In this document: positions 44,535-52,879 of the stretch, piece after piece
How positions within the stretch are numbered: position 1 is the stretch's first letter
Layout of the letters: every line of letters begins with the position of its first letter
Assembly (NCBI RefSeq): GCF_963676065.1
Contig: NZ_OY780933.1
Coordinates: 1,178,001-1,242,000 of the forward strand
DNA: 64,000 bases
Source: Maridesulfovibrio sp.
Lineage (GTDB): Bacteria; Desulfobacterota; Desulfovibrionia; Desulfovibrionales; Desulfovibrionaceae
Direction: 5' to 3'
Made by a program: the position numbers and the translations under genes
Notes under the pieces: generated by a model
The model's input: only the letters and a program-made list of their open reading frames with translations
Told to the model about the DNA's origin: nothing
Database searches by the model: none

Positions 44535-45935
44535 GTGACTAACGAATCTCAATATATCATCAACGGCCTGATGGAACAGGAATTTCTGCTGCCGGACCTT
44601 TTGAACAAGGTTCCTGTAGGAGTTGCCGTGCTGGATATCGAGGGTCGGGTAAGGCTGGTCAATCGAGCATGGCAGACCCTGACCGGCGCTGATCCCGATG
44701 CCATGCAGGGGTTGAAATGTTATCTCGGGCTGCGCTGTGATTATTGCTTCAAAGGCTGTCCGGTCATGGCTGATAAGGCCGATTTTCAGACGGTTTCAGT
44801 TGATGCCGATATTATTGACCGCACACGGACTAAAATTCCCATCCGGCTGAATCTTTCGCCTATCGTGAACAGCGACAAGGTTATCTCCGGATATGTGGAA
44901 ACAATTCAGGATATCCGGCAGGTTGCGGAGTTAAGCATCTCGGCCAGCAAGGCATATTCATTGGGAGGCATGATCGGCACAAGCCCGGAAATCGTCAAGG
45001 TTTTCAATATGGTCCCTTCCATAGCGGGGACGGATTCTTCCGTTCTTATCACCGGGGAAACAGGGACCGGTAAAGATGTTCTCGCCGAGGCGATTCATAA
45101 TGCTTCCGACCGTGCAGGAGCGCCGTTTATCAAGGTAAATTGCGGGGCGTTGCCGGAAACACTGCTGGAGTCGGAACTTTTCGGGCATGTTAAGGGCGCC
45201 TTTACCGGAGCCAATGAAGATCGCCCCGGACGGATTAAGCTGGCCCATAACGGCTCTTTCTTCTTGACTGAGATCGGCGATCTGCCGCTGTCTCTACAGG
45301 TAAAATTGCTTTCATTTCTGGATGATAAGATTGTATATCCCCTTGGGAGTACCCGCGGCTTTAATGCTGATGTACGGGTTATTGTCGCTACCCACCGCGA
45401 TCTGAAGAAAATGGTTCAAGAGAAAACATTTCGTTCAGACCTGCTTTTCCGGTTAAACGTGGTGCACTTGCATCTGCCGCCTCTGCGTGAACGTGGCGAG
45501 GACATTCTGCTGCTTAAGAATCATTTCCTTATGAATTACTGCAGTAGGTTCAATAAAAAGATATCAGGATTTTCCAGAAATGCGGCGAAAATATTATCTG
45601 CCTACCACTATCCCGGCAATGTGCGCGAACTGCGTAACATAGTGGAGTATGCCGTTAATTTTTGTGATCGTGATGTTATCCGCTCCAGCCATTTGCCGGC
45701 TTATCTTACAGAGCAGGATATCATGCGTTCGGTTGCGGAAATTCCGCAACCAGAGCGCGAGCGGGCAGCTCCGGCTGAATACAGATCACCGGAAAGCTGG
45801 GGTGAGGCGGAAAAGCAGTTGATCATGGGCGCTTTGGTCAAATGCGCTGGACGTAAAGGAGAAGCGGCTGATCTTCTCGGCTGGTCCCGCTCTACTCTCT
45901 GGCGTAAAATGAATAAACACTCCATCAGTGGATAG
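44535..45935 (+). CDS. Sigma54-dependent transcriptional activator with cysteine-rich PAS domain
   Basis: 466 residues. PAS domain at about 22-130 with four cysteines, C62, C68, C71 and C75, in KCYLGLRCDYCFKGCP, suited to binding a metal or FeS cluster. AAA+ domain at about 145-375: Walker A GETGTGKD 174-181, the sigma54-contact loop GAFTGA at 221-226, and the R-finger segment LLFRLNVVHLHLPPLRERGED. C-terminal Fis-type HTH with AADLLGWSRSTLWRKM. Start is GTG 44535 (an ATG two bases earlier stops at once). The NifX-like gene follows 3 bases after its stop. Confidence 0.93.
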   Translation: MTNESQYIINGLMEQEFLLPDLLNKVPVGVAVLDIEGRVRLVNRAWQTLTGADPDAMQGLKCYLGLRCDYCFKGCPVMADKADFQTVSVDADIIDRTRTKIPIRLNLSPIVNSDKVISGYVETIQDIRQVAELSISASKAYSLGGMIGTSPEIVKVFNMVPSIAGTDSSVLITGETGTGKDVLAEAIHNASDRAGAPFIKVNCGALPETLLESELFGHVKGAFTGANEDRPGRIKLAHNGSFFLTEIGDLPLSLQVKLLSFLDDKIVYPLGSTRGFNADVRVIVATHRDLKKMVQEKTFRSDLLFRLNVVHLHLPPLRERGEDILLLKNHFLMNYCSRFNKKISGFSRNAAKILSAYHYPGNVRELRNIVEYAVNFCDRDVIRSSHLPAYLTEQDIMRSVAEIPQPERERAAPAEYRSPESWGEAEKQLIMGALVKCAGRKGEAADLLGWSRSTLWRKMNKHSISG

Positions 45936-45938
45936 CTA

Positions 45939-46280
45939 ATGCCGCACAAGATAATGATTCCCTTGCATAACGATGAGGTTGCCCCCCGTTTTGATCTGGC
46001 AAAAGATGTCCTGCTGGCTGAATTTCGCGCCGAAGGTGAAGTTGACGAACGTATTATTGTTCTGCCGCAGGCTTCAGCTGATGATCTATGCGCATTGGCT
46101 ACTTCCCATAATACAGATGCGGTTATCTGCGGCGGCGTTGACGATGAGCATTATCAATACCTGAAATGGAAGGGTATAGAGGTTTTTGATGATGTCATCG
46201 GTCCGGTGAAGGCTGTGATGCAGGGCTACAAAGATGGGAAACTCTTCAGCGGCGCTAATTTTTATACACTTCAGTCTTAG
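45939..46280 (+). CDS. NifX/MTH1175-like dinitrogenase iron-molybdenum cofactor-type protein
   Basis: 113 residues: MPHKIMIPLHNDEVAPRFDL is the typical opening, and VICGGVDDEHYQYLKWKGIEVFDDVIG is the conserved core of the NifX/NifY/NafY-like and MTH1175 family. Members bind metal clusters or cofactors; related orange-protein genes in sulfate reducers lie beside sigma54 activators, as this one does. It starts 3 bases after the activator stop and so is co-expressed with it. It may carry the metal or redox signal that the activator's PAS domain reads. Confidence 0.88.
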   Translation: MPHKIMIPLHNDEVAPRFDLAKDVLLAEFRAEGEVDERIIVLPQASADDLCALATSHNTDAVICGGVDDEHYQYLKWKGIEVFDDVIGPVKAVMQGYKDGKLFSGANFYTLQS

Positions 46281-46340
46281 ATATTTATCCTCCAAATATA
46301 AGCATTAATCACAGTGCTTACATTCTTTTTGTTTAAAAAT

Positions 46341-46390
46341 GTTTCATATTGTCTCTTCACTCCAGTTTCAAATTGTTTCAAATTGCTTCA
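46341..46390 (+). promoter_or_regulatory. Phased GTTTCAAATT repeats, possible upstream activator sites
   Basis: GTTTCATATT at 46341, GTTTCAAATT at 46365 and 46375, and GCTTCA at 46385. The last three are spaced by exactly 10 bases, one helical turn. They lie 65-114 bases before the -24 element of the sigma54 promoter at 46455, the usual zone for an enhancer-binding protein. Confidence 0.55.
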
Positions 46391-46454
46391 GACCCTTCGT
46401 TAAAAAAAACTTCATATAAAATTAACGCTCTGTTATACCTGAAATTATTTTATC

Positions 46455-46470
46455 TGGCATGCCCGGTGCT
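46455..46470 (+). promoter_or_regulatory. Sigma54 (-24/-12) promoter upstream of the pseudo-receiver gene
   Basis: TGGCATGCCCGGTGCT fits the consensus TGGCAYR-N4-TTGCW with one change; GG and GC are separated by exactly 10 bases. It lies 62 bases before the ATG of the pseudo-receiver gene. The sigma54 activator gene ends about 520 bases upstream. Confidence 0.75.
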
Positions 46471-46531
46471 TAGTGGAAAAACGTTGTATAGGCTGAATTC
46501 CCAGCCGGCAGCAAAGACAACGTTTTAATAC

Positions 46532-46885
46532 ATGAAAATAATGATTGTTGAAAAAGACTCGGAATTTCGTGAGCACCTTGTTCTGCGCCTCAGGAAGGAA
46601 GGATTGCAGGTGACTGAATCCGGATCACTGGACGAAGCTGAAAAATTAATCAGCGTTGATGGCCTGGACGGTATCGTGCTGGGCCTGTCCGGATTCGGCC
46701 GGAGTTCACTGAAATTCATGAAAGACATTTCAGCAATTGTTCCTGATTTGAAAGTTGTTCTAATCAATAGGCACAATATGATTCCGCTTTCCATAGAGGC
46801 TATGAATCTTGGAGCATGTGCTGAAATTTCAGTTCCGGTGGATATTGCCGCATTGGTCAAAAACCTGCGTAAAGTATGCGCATAG
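46532..46885 (+). CDS. Pseudo-receiver (response-regulator-like) protein
   Basis: 117 residues, receiver fold only. The first strand and the acidic cluster are weakened (VEKDSEF), the phosphoacceptor Asp is replaced by Gly51 in GIVLGLSGFG, and the conserved Lys near the end is replaced by Val101 in ISVPVD. It therefore cannot be phosphorylated in the normal way. No strong ribosome binding site precedes the ATG. It lies 50 bases before the CBS-domain gene and heads the sigma54-driven set. Likely a protein-binding module; the partner is unknown. Confidence 0.82.
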   Translation: MKIMIVEKDSEFREHLVLRLRKEGLQVTESGSLDEAEKLISVDGLDGIVLGLSGFGRSSLKFMKDISAIVPDLKVVLINRHNMIPLSIEAMNLGACAEISVPVDIAALVKNLRKVCA

Positions 46886-46935
46886 GCAAAATAGAGATCA
46901 AAATGTCGACCGGAAAACCTGCATAGGGGGAAAAT

Positions 46936-47490
46936 GTGAAAAATTTTAAAGTTAAAGATTTGATGATCCCTGTTGAAGAATACAACCGGGTTACAAAGAA
47001 AACCACTTTGTTTGAAGCATTGCTGCATCTTGAGCAGCTTGATGAAGAGCAGAAGCAACTGCATCCGCATCGAGATCTGCTGGTGGAGGATGAAGAAGGA
47101 AACATTGTAGGCAAGATCACCATGCTGGATATTTTCAAGCATATGGAGCCGGCTTATTTTAAAATGGATAACAAACACTCTCCCAATTCCTTGAACACGG
47201 ATTTTGTTCAAAAGATTTATCGCGATTTTAACCTTTGGTCCGAGCCTCTAGACAGCTTGTGCCGCAAGAATGCGGTAGCGACAGTTGAAGAGATTATGCA
47301 TAGGCCCGAAGGGGCGGAAATTCTTGATGAAGACGACTCCATCGATAAGGCCCTGCACGCTTTTGTGCTAGGTGTTCACCAGCCCCTGCTGGTCAGGAAA
47401 AATGGTCGTATCACCGGGGTTATTCGCCTCGGCGATGCCTTTGACAAAGTTAGAAGTGCTGTCCTCGCTTGCGAGGGCGATATAGCCTAA
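46936..47490 (+). CDS. Tandem CBS-domain protein
   Basis: 184 residues with two CBS motifs: the first about 5-75 (VKDLMIPVEEYNRV, HRDLLVEDEEGNIVGKITMLDIF) and the second about 115-180 (VEEIMHRPEGAEILDEDDSI, QPLLVRKNGRITGVIRLGDAF). CBS pairs bind adenosine nucleotides and often gate transporters. Start is GTG 46936 with AGGGGG before it. The DASS transporter gene follows after 19 bases, so it could regulate that carrier. Confidence 0.88.
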   Translation: MKNFKVKDLMIPVEEYNRVTKKTTLFEALLHLEQLDEEQKQLHPHRDLLVEDEEGNIVGKITMLDIFKHMEPAYFKMDNKHSPNSLNTDFVQKIYRDFNLWSEPLDSLCRKNAVATVEEIMHRPEGAEILDEDDSIDKALHAFVLGVHQPLLVRKNGRITGVIRLGDAFDKVRSAVLACEGDIA

Positions 47491-47509
47491 TCGTATAGGA
47501 GCGAAACTC

Positions 47510-48979
47510 ATGAGTGCTGAAATTGCAACTAAGCCCGGATTTGATTTCAAGAGGATGTTCTTCCTGCTGCTGGGAATATCCCTTTTCGCCATTGTCTACT
47601 ATTGTCCGGCATGGCCGGATGCAATTGATCCCGGCGGGCAGCATTTTGTTTTATCCAAAGAAGCTAAAGGTGCCATCGGCGTCTTCCTTCTGGCGGGTAC
47701 GTGGTGGGTGTTTGAAGTAGTCCCTATCGGGGTGACCTCCCTGGCCATCGGCGTGTTGCAGGCCATGTTTTTCATCCGTCCGGCCAAGGTGGCCTTTAAG
47801 GATTTTATGGACCCTTCAGTCCTTTTTATCTTTGCTTCCATCATGATCGGTCTTGTCTTCACAAAAACCGGACTGACCAAGCGTCTGGCCTATAAGATGC
47901 TTATTATCGTCGGTGAAAAGACCAGCCGAATTTATCTGGGTGTATTCGTTGTAACCGCACTGTTGACCCATGTTATGGCTCACACCGCTGTTGCTGCGAC
48001 CGTTTACCCGTTGCTGCTGGCCATTTATTCCCTCTACGGGGAAGGTGATAAGCCCACCAAGTTCGGTAAGGGCCTTTTTATCGGCATGGCTTTTGTGGCC
48101 GGTGCCGGATCTATCGTAACCCTGCTCGGAGCAGCGCGCGGAGCAGTAGCTATCGGGTTTTACAACCAGATTCTTGGCAAGGATATCACCTTTTTTGAAC
48201 TCACTTATTATATGGCACCGATAGGCTGGGCCATGGTCTTTCTGCTTTGGGGATTCTTCATGGTTTTTCTGAAGCCGGAAAAGGACGTTATCCCCGGTCT
48301 GCGTGAAAAGGCCAGAGAGCTTAATGATCGGATGGGGCCGCTTTCCCGTGATGAAAAGCTTGCTGCGGTCCTCGTCGGCGGAGTTATCGTGATCATGAGC
48401 CTGCGGTCTTTTATTCCTGAATTGAAGGCCATCGATAAGACTTCCATTATTCTGATCTCATCTATTTCATTCTTTGTTTTCAATATTCTCGACATCAATG
48501 ATCTTGAAGATATTCCCTGGAATATCATTTTGCTCTTCGCGGGTGCCATGTCCATCGGCTTTTGTCTCTGGGATACCGGCGCGGCGAAGTGGATGGCGGT
48601 CAATTGGCTGATCCTTTTTCAGGAATCAAGCGGATTTGTTTTCATTATGTCCATCGCCTTTTTTGTAATGATTATGACCAACTTTATCATGAACGTGGCG
48701 GCGATAGCCATATCGCTCCCGGTGGCTCTGGTTATCGCGCCTTACCTTGGCGTGGCTCCGGAAGTGATCCTCTTTGCAGCCCTTGTTGTTGCCGGTATGC
48801 CCTTCCTTCTCCTTGTCGGTGCGGCTCCCAACGCAATCGCTTACGATTCCAAGCAGTTCACTACCGGGGAGTTCTTTATGTACGGTGTCCCCGCAAGTAT
48901 TCTGCTTATGGTTGTAACCGGCATTTTTGTTAAGTTTATATGGCCCCTTATGGGTATGCCTGTAAGCTTGCCGGGTTAG
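47510..48979 (+). CDS. DASS/SLC13-type sodium:anion symporter
   Basis: 489 residues, about 11-12 hydrophobic helices. The opening segment GTWWVFEVVPIGVTSLAIGVLQAM and VGAAPNAIAYDSKQFTTGEF are typical of the DASS/ArsB-NhaD group that carries dicarboxylates, sulfate or other anions with Na+. MTNFIMNVAAIAISLPVALV supplies a conserved Asn-rich site. AGGAG lies 8 bases before the ATG. It is coupled with the CBS gene; substrate unknown. Confidence 0.9.
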   Translation: MSAEIATKPGFDFKRMFFLLLGISLFAIVYYCPAWPDAIDPGGQHFVLSKEAKGAIGVFLLAGTWWVFEVVPIGVTSLAIGVLQAMFFIRPAKVAFKDFMDPSVLFIFASIMIGLVFTKTGLTKRLAYKMLIIVGEKTSRIYLGVFVVTALLTHVMAHTAVAATVYPLLLAIYSLYGEGDKPTKFGKGLFIGMAFVAGAGSIVTLLGAARGAVAIGFYNQILGKDITFFELTYYMAPIGWAMVFLLWGFFMVFLKPEKDVIPGLREKARELNDRMGPLSRDEKLAAVLVGGVIVIMSLRSFIPELKAIDKTSIILISSISFFVFNILDINDLEDIPWNIILLFAGAMSIGFCLWDTGAAKWMAVNWLILFQESSGFVFIMSIAFFVMIMTNFIMNVAAIAISLPVALVIAPYLGVAPEVILFAALVVAGMPFLLLVGAAPNAIAYDSKQFTTGEFFMYGVPASILLMVVTGIFVKFIWPLMGMPVSLPG

Positions 48980-49014
48980 CTATATACAGGTATAAGGAAA
49001 AATTAAATATAGGG

Positions 49015-49053
49015 GCAGGACGGTTACGGCAAGGCATGCCGGAGCCGTCCTGC
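49015..49053 (+). other. Hairpin between the DASS and beta-helix genes
   Basis: GCAGGACGG and CCGTCCTGC form a 9-bp stem around an inner GGC/GCC pair, with no T-run. It could be an incomplete terminator or an mRNA-stability element inside the transporter cluster. Confidence 0.55.
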
Positions 49054-49121
49054 TTGAATAAACCCTGTTTCCGGTTTCCGCCTACGACTTCCGGTACTTA
49101 ACTAAAAAGCGAGAAGGATTT

Positions 49122-50561
49122 ATGAAACAGCTGAATAAGCTCATTGATCATGTTGCCAATCGTGTGAACATCAATCTGCGCGAGCCCCTCGTGGATGTCC
49201 GTCCTTACATCAAGGATTTGCTCCCCGAGGATAGCTTTGCCCTCTACTACGCATTCTATTCCCTGACCAACACTCATCCGCTTATGTTCAACTTCCGCCA
49301 TTCCAGTATCGGCGGAACTTATTTCCTTGGTAAATGCAAGGTGAACCACTCCATTCTTTATAAGAGTGACATCCGTGGTGACGAGTTGAAGAGGAAAGGG
49401 AGCATTGTCGAGATTAACGGGCAGAAGATCAAACTCCGCGATGATGAAGTCATTAAGATTCGCGACAGTTTTTTGATGAAAACACTTGTCCACAACAACT
49501 CTCATGATCCTGAAAATCTTGAGTGTTTCAAAATCTCAAACACAGTATCCCTGCATTACGCAAACATCCACGGAACTTCAGTTGAAGGCTGCTTTCTTGA
49601 GCCTTTCTCATCTGTGGACCTCTCTATCTGCCACGACTGCGCAGTAGGTGCATACTCCTACGTGCAGGCAGGTGAGCTATCCCATAAACGCATCAAACCA
49701 GGCCGGGTATGGGTCAAGTCCGATGGAGCGTTTGAATTCAATTACCAGTTCCCGAAAGAAGTCCTTTCCAAATACATTCGTATGGAAAACAACAGACCCA
49801 AAGGAATTTTTATGGATTTCTTTGACGAGCGTAAAGAAGACTTCGTGCCCATCTATTCTTCAGTTAAGCCTGAGGCGCTGGTTTTTGTCCCCGACGGAGC
49901 TTCCGTAAGCCCTTACGCAGTTATCAAGGGTAATTGCAAAGTAGCCAAGAATGTTCTCGTGGCTCAAAGGGCCTACATTGAAAACTCCGATCTCGGCCCC
50001 GGTGCGAATGCACAGGAAAACTGTTACATTATCAATTCTGAATACGAAGGCAATGATGTTACCGCCCACGGCGGCAAGGTCATCTACTGCTGTCTCGGCA
50101 AGCAGGTCTTCGTTGGTTTTAATTCTTTTCTCAATGGTAAAGAGAATGCTAAAATTGAAATCGGCTCCGGATCGATTATAATGCCTCACACTATAATCGA
50201 TTCATCAGAGCCTATTAAAATACCGGACAATTCTCTTGTCTGGGGCTATGTAAGCAAACAGGAAGATCTCGAAATGCACTCGATCCTACTTTCTGATTTC
50301 GCTGCCATTAAGGGACAGTTCCGCCTCGGTAATCTGACCTTTGAAGGCATCGGATCCAAGTTTGTTGACGGCTTCAGGCACCGCATCGAACATATTCTGG
50401 AATGCAACGGTGCGTTCTGGGACGGTTCTGAAGAAACAGCGGGCCATTCCCAGCAGACTCAGGACATATCCTTTAATATCCTTCAGCCTTATCCTGAAGG
50501 AGATTTGCAGGGACTTTATCCGGAATTGACAATCGACCCGCTGGTTCCCAGTGATCTTTAA
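49122..50561 (+). CDS. Left-handed beta-helix (hexapeptide-repeat) protein, DUF4954-like
   Basis: 479 residues. The N-terminal 190 residues are unlike known enzymes (YAFYSLTNTHPLMFNFRHSS). Residues about 240-380 carry hexapeptide-type repeats (VFVPDGASVSPYAVIKGNCKVAKNVLV split in two, then IGSGSIIMPHTIIDSS), giving a left-handed beta helix as in acyl- or nucleotidyltransferases. No signal peptide or membrane helix. AGAAGGA precedes the ATG. It lies between two sodium-coupled transporter genes. It could modify a small molecule; no substrate can be assigned. Confidence 0.82.
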   Translation: MKQLNKLIDHVANRVNINLREPLVDVRPYIKDLLPEDSFALYYAFYSLTNTHPLMFNFRHSSIGGTYFLGKCKVNHSILYKSDIRGDELKRKGSIVEINGQKIKLRDDEVIKIRDSFLMKTLVHNNSHDPENLECFKISNTVSLHYANIHGTSVEGCFLEPFSSVDLSICHDCAVGAYSYVQAGELSHKRIKPGRVWVKSDGAFEFNYQFPKEVLSKYIRMENNRPKGIFMDFFDERKEDFVPIYSSVKPEALVFVPDGASVSPYAVIKGNCKVAKNVLVAQRAYIENSDLGPGANAQENCYIINSEYEGNDVTAHGGKVIYCCLGKQVFVGFNSFLNGKENAKIEIGSGSIIMPHTIIDSSEPIKIPDNSLVWGYVSKQEDLEMHSILLSDFAAIKGQFRLGNLTFEGIGSKFVDGFRHRIEHILECNGAFWDGSEETAGHSQQTQDISFNILQPYPEGDLQGLYPELTIDPLVPSDL

Positions 50562-50621
50562 AATTACGTTATAAATTAAAGCTCACAGGTTCCACACACA
50601 AAAGGCAAAAGGAGATAAACC

Positions 50622-52112
50622 GTGCCCAAAACTATGTCACAGGCGTTGCAGAAGAACCTACTTGGTAATTCTCCCGGCTGGTACAAACTGACTATTATCG
50701 GCTTTCTGGTGTTCAACCCCATTCTTCTGGCTACAGCCGGACCGTTTATTACCGGATGGGTGCTGATCGGTGAATTTATTTTCACTCTGGCCATGGCTCT
50801 CAAATGTTATCCTCTGCCCGCAGGCGGGCTGCTCGCCATTGAGGCAGTGGCTCTGGGAATGACTTCCCCGGATACTGTGTACAAGGAAACCCTGCACAAT
50901 TTCCCGGTTATTCTGCTGCTGATGTTCATGGTTGCAGGTATCTATTTTATGAAAGACATGCTGCAGTATGTTTTCACCAAGATACTGACCAAAATTAAAT
51001 CCAAGGTCGTTATTTCTTTACTGTTCTGTTTCGCAGGCGCATTCCTGTCCGCATTCCTTGATGCGTTGACGGTTACAGCGGTTATTATCGCCGTCGCCTA
51101 CGGTTTTTACGGGATTTATCACCGGTTTGCCTCTACGGGTAAATGTACAATTACCGATGATTCATTGCTTAAAGGCGATTGTGTCGATCACCTTGCCGAA
51201 TTCCGCGGTTTCTTAAGAAATCTGCTTATGCACGGCGCTGTTGGTACTGCTCTCGGCGGGGTATGCACCATTGTCGGTGAGCCGCAGAACCTGCTCATCG
51301 GGCACGTAATGGAATGGCACTTTATGGAATTCTTCCTTAAAGTCGCCCCTGTTTCCATGCCCGTTCTGGCCGTAGGATTACTGACCTGTCTCATGCTGGA
51401 AGTCACCGGTATTTTCGGGTACGGTTTTCAGCTGCCGCAGAATGTAAGAGAAATTCTTGAAGAAGAGGCTCGCAAAAACGATGAGGAAATGAGCCTGAAG
51501 AAAAAGGCGGCCCTGTTTACTCAGGCCTGTGCTGCTGTCTTTCTGATTCTCGCACTGGCTCTGCATCTCGCAGAGGTCGGGCTGATCGGTCTGGCTATCA
51601 TCGTTGCCCTGACCGCGCTTAACGGCATCACCGAAGAGCATCAGATCGGTCATGCATTTGAAGAGGCTCTGCCTTTTACCGCTTTGCTGGTTGTTTTCTT
51701 CGCTATTGTGGCGGTAATTCACGATCAGCATCTTTTCGCCCCGATCATTCACTATGTGCTTGCTTTGGAAGGTAAAGTTCAGCTGGCGGCATACTACCTT
51801 GCCAACGGCGTGCTTTCCATGATTTCGGATAATGTGTTCGTCGCAACCGTATATATTTCCGAAACCCTGAAGGCATTTCAGGAAGGCATTATCGACCGTC
51901 AGCAGTTCGATCTGCTCGCAGTTGCCATTAACACCGGAACCAATATCCCCAGTGTCGCAACTCCTAACGGTCAGGCCGCATTCCTGTTCCTGCTGACTTC
52001 CGCCATTGCGCCTCTGATCAGGCTTTCATATGGCGAAATGGTCAAGCTGGCCTTTCCCTACACGGTCACCATGTCTATTACCGGTCTTGCCGCTGTGTGG
52101 TACTTCCTGTAG
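50622..52112 (+). CDS. nhaB: Sodium/proton antiporter NhaB
   Basis: 496 residues, about 12 hydrophobic helices. NhaB pattern: [20 protein letters not shown] near the start, [20 protein letters not shown], and [20 protein letters not shown] near the end. It expels Na+ in exchange for protons. Start GTG 50622, with AAAAGGAG 7 bases upstream. A terminator-like hairpin follows the stop. Its presence with the DASS carrier fits a sodium-rich habitat. Confidence 0.95.
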   Translation: MPKTMSQALQKNLLGNSPGWYKLTIIGFLVFNPILLATAGPFITGWVLIGEFIFTLAMALKCYPLPAGGLLAIEAVALGMTSPDTVYKETLHNFPVILLLMFMVAGIYFMKDMLQYVFTKILTKIKSKVVISLLFCFAGAFLSAFLDALTVTAVIIAVAYGFYGIYHRFASTGKCTITDDSLLKGDCVDHLAEFRGFLRNLLMHGAVGTALGGVCTIVGEPQNLLIGHVMEWHFMEFFLKVAPVSMPVLAVGLLTCLMLEVTGIFGYGFQLPQNVREILEEEARKNDEEMSLKKKAALFTQACAAVFLILALALHLAEVGLIGLAIIVALTALNGITEEHQIGHAFEEALPFTALLVVFFAIVAVIHDQHLFAPIIHYVLALEGKVQLAAYYLANGVLSMISDNVFVATVYISETLKAFQEGIIDRQQFDLLAVAINTGTNIPSVATPNGQAAFLFLLTSAIAPLIRLSYGEMVKLAFPYTVTMSITGLAAVWYFL

Positions 52113-52142
52113 CGATCAGCTTACTAAATCCTAACAGATTAA

Positions 52143-52176
52143 ATCCCCCTGCCGTATTTTCGGCGGGGGGATCTTT
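52143..52176 (+). terminator. Terminator after nhaB
   Basis: ATCCCCCTGCCG and CGGCGGGGGGAT pair across TATTTT, with ATCTTTAATT after; the T-run is short. Confidence 0.7.
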
Positions 52177-52330
52177 AATTATGTATGGTGAACGAAAAAA
52201 AAATAACATATAATAAAAATAGGATTAGCGTCATTGTCCTTGCCGTCAAGGTGCCAGTCCTCTGTTCGGGGAAAAGCTATTCTCTGGAGCAGGATGTTTT
52301 TTCGCTCAAGAGGAGATTTAAGGAGTTGTG

Positions 52331-52879
52331 ATGTCTGAAAGCGGGCAGGTCATATTAGAAAATATAGCCGTGGCGGCAGTATATTGGGGAATATCATACC
52401 TTAACTGGCTGATTTTCCGCGGTGTAGGTGTTTTGCCTATGCCGGTATGGCCGGCGGCCGCAATCGCGATTATTGCCGCTTTATATCGAGGCTGGGCCAT
52501 TGCTCCGGGCATTGCAGTCGGCACCATTCTGGCCAATCATTTTTTATTGGGTGCTTCGTGGCCTTTCTCTTGCTGCATCTCGATTATGAATACCTTGGGA
52601 CCGATTCTGGGAGCAATGTTGATTAAAAGGAAAAGCGGCGGAAGGGTCTTTTTCGGAACCCCCGGAAATATTGCTTTCGGAATAGTTGTCGGGATTGTGT
52701 TTGTTCCGTTGCTGACGGCATTCGGCGGCGTGGGCAGCAAATATATGTTTGGTCTGGTCACTGATGATAAAGTCTTCACTTCAATCATCCGCTGGGCGAT
52801 GGCTCATGGTTTGGGGACCTTCTTTTTCGGTATTCCCGTTTTAGCCTGGCTGCAAAGCAGAGGTAGACATGAATTATAG
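52331..52879 (+). CDS. MASE1-like membrane sensor protein, separate from its kinase
   Basis: 182 residues with five or six hydrophobic helices, carrying the MASE1-like features WPAAAIAIIAALYRGWAIAPGI and an Asn/His-containing loop. MASE1 normally forms the N-terminal sensor of histidine kinases or diguanylate cyclases. Here it ends early and the kinase gene begins in another frame, overlapping by 11 bases. The ATG at 52331 is preferred over the GTG one codon earlier because GGAG lies 6 bases upstream. The signal is unknown. Confidence 0.8.
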   Translation: MSESGQVILENIAVAAVYWGISYLNWLIFRGVGVLPMPVWPAAAIAIIAALYRGWAIAPGIAVGTILANHFLLGASWPFSCCISIMNTLGPILGAMLIKRKSGGRVFFGTPGNIAFGIVVGIVFVPLLTAFGGVGSKYMFGLVTDDKVFTSIIRWAMAHGLGTFFFGIPVLAWLQSRGRHEL

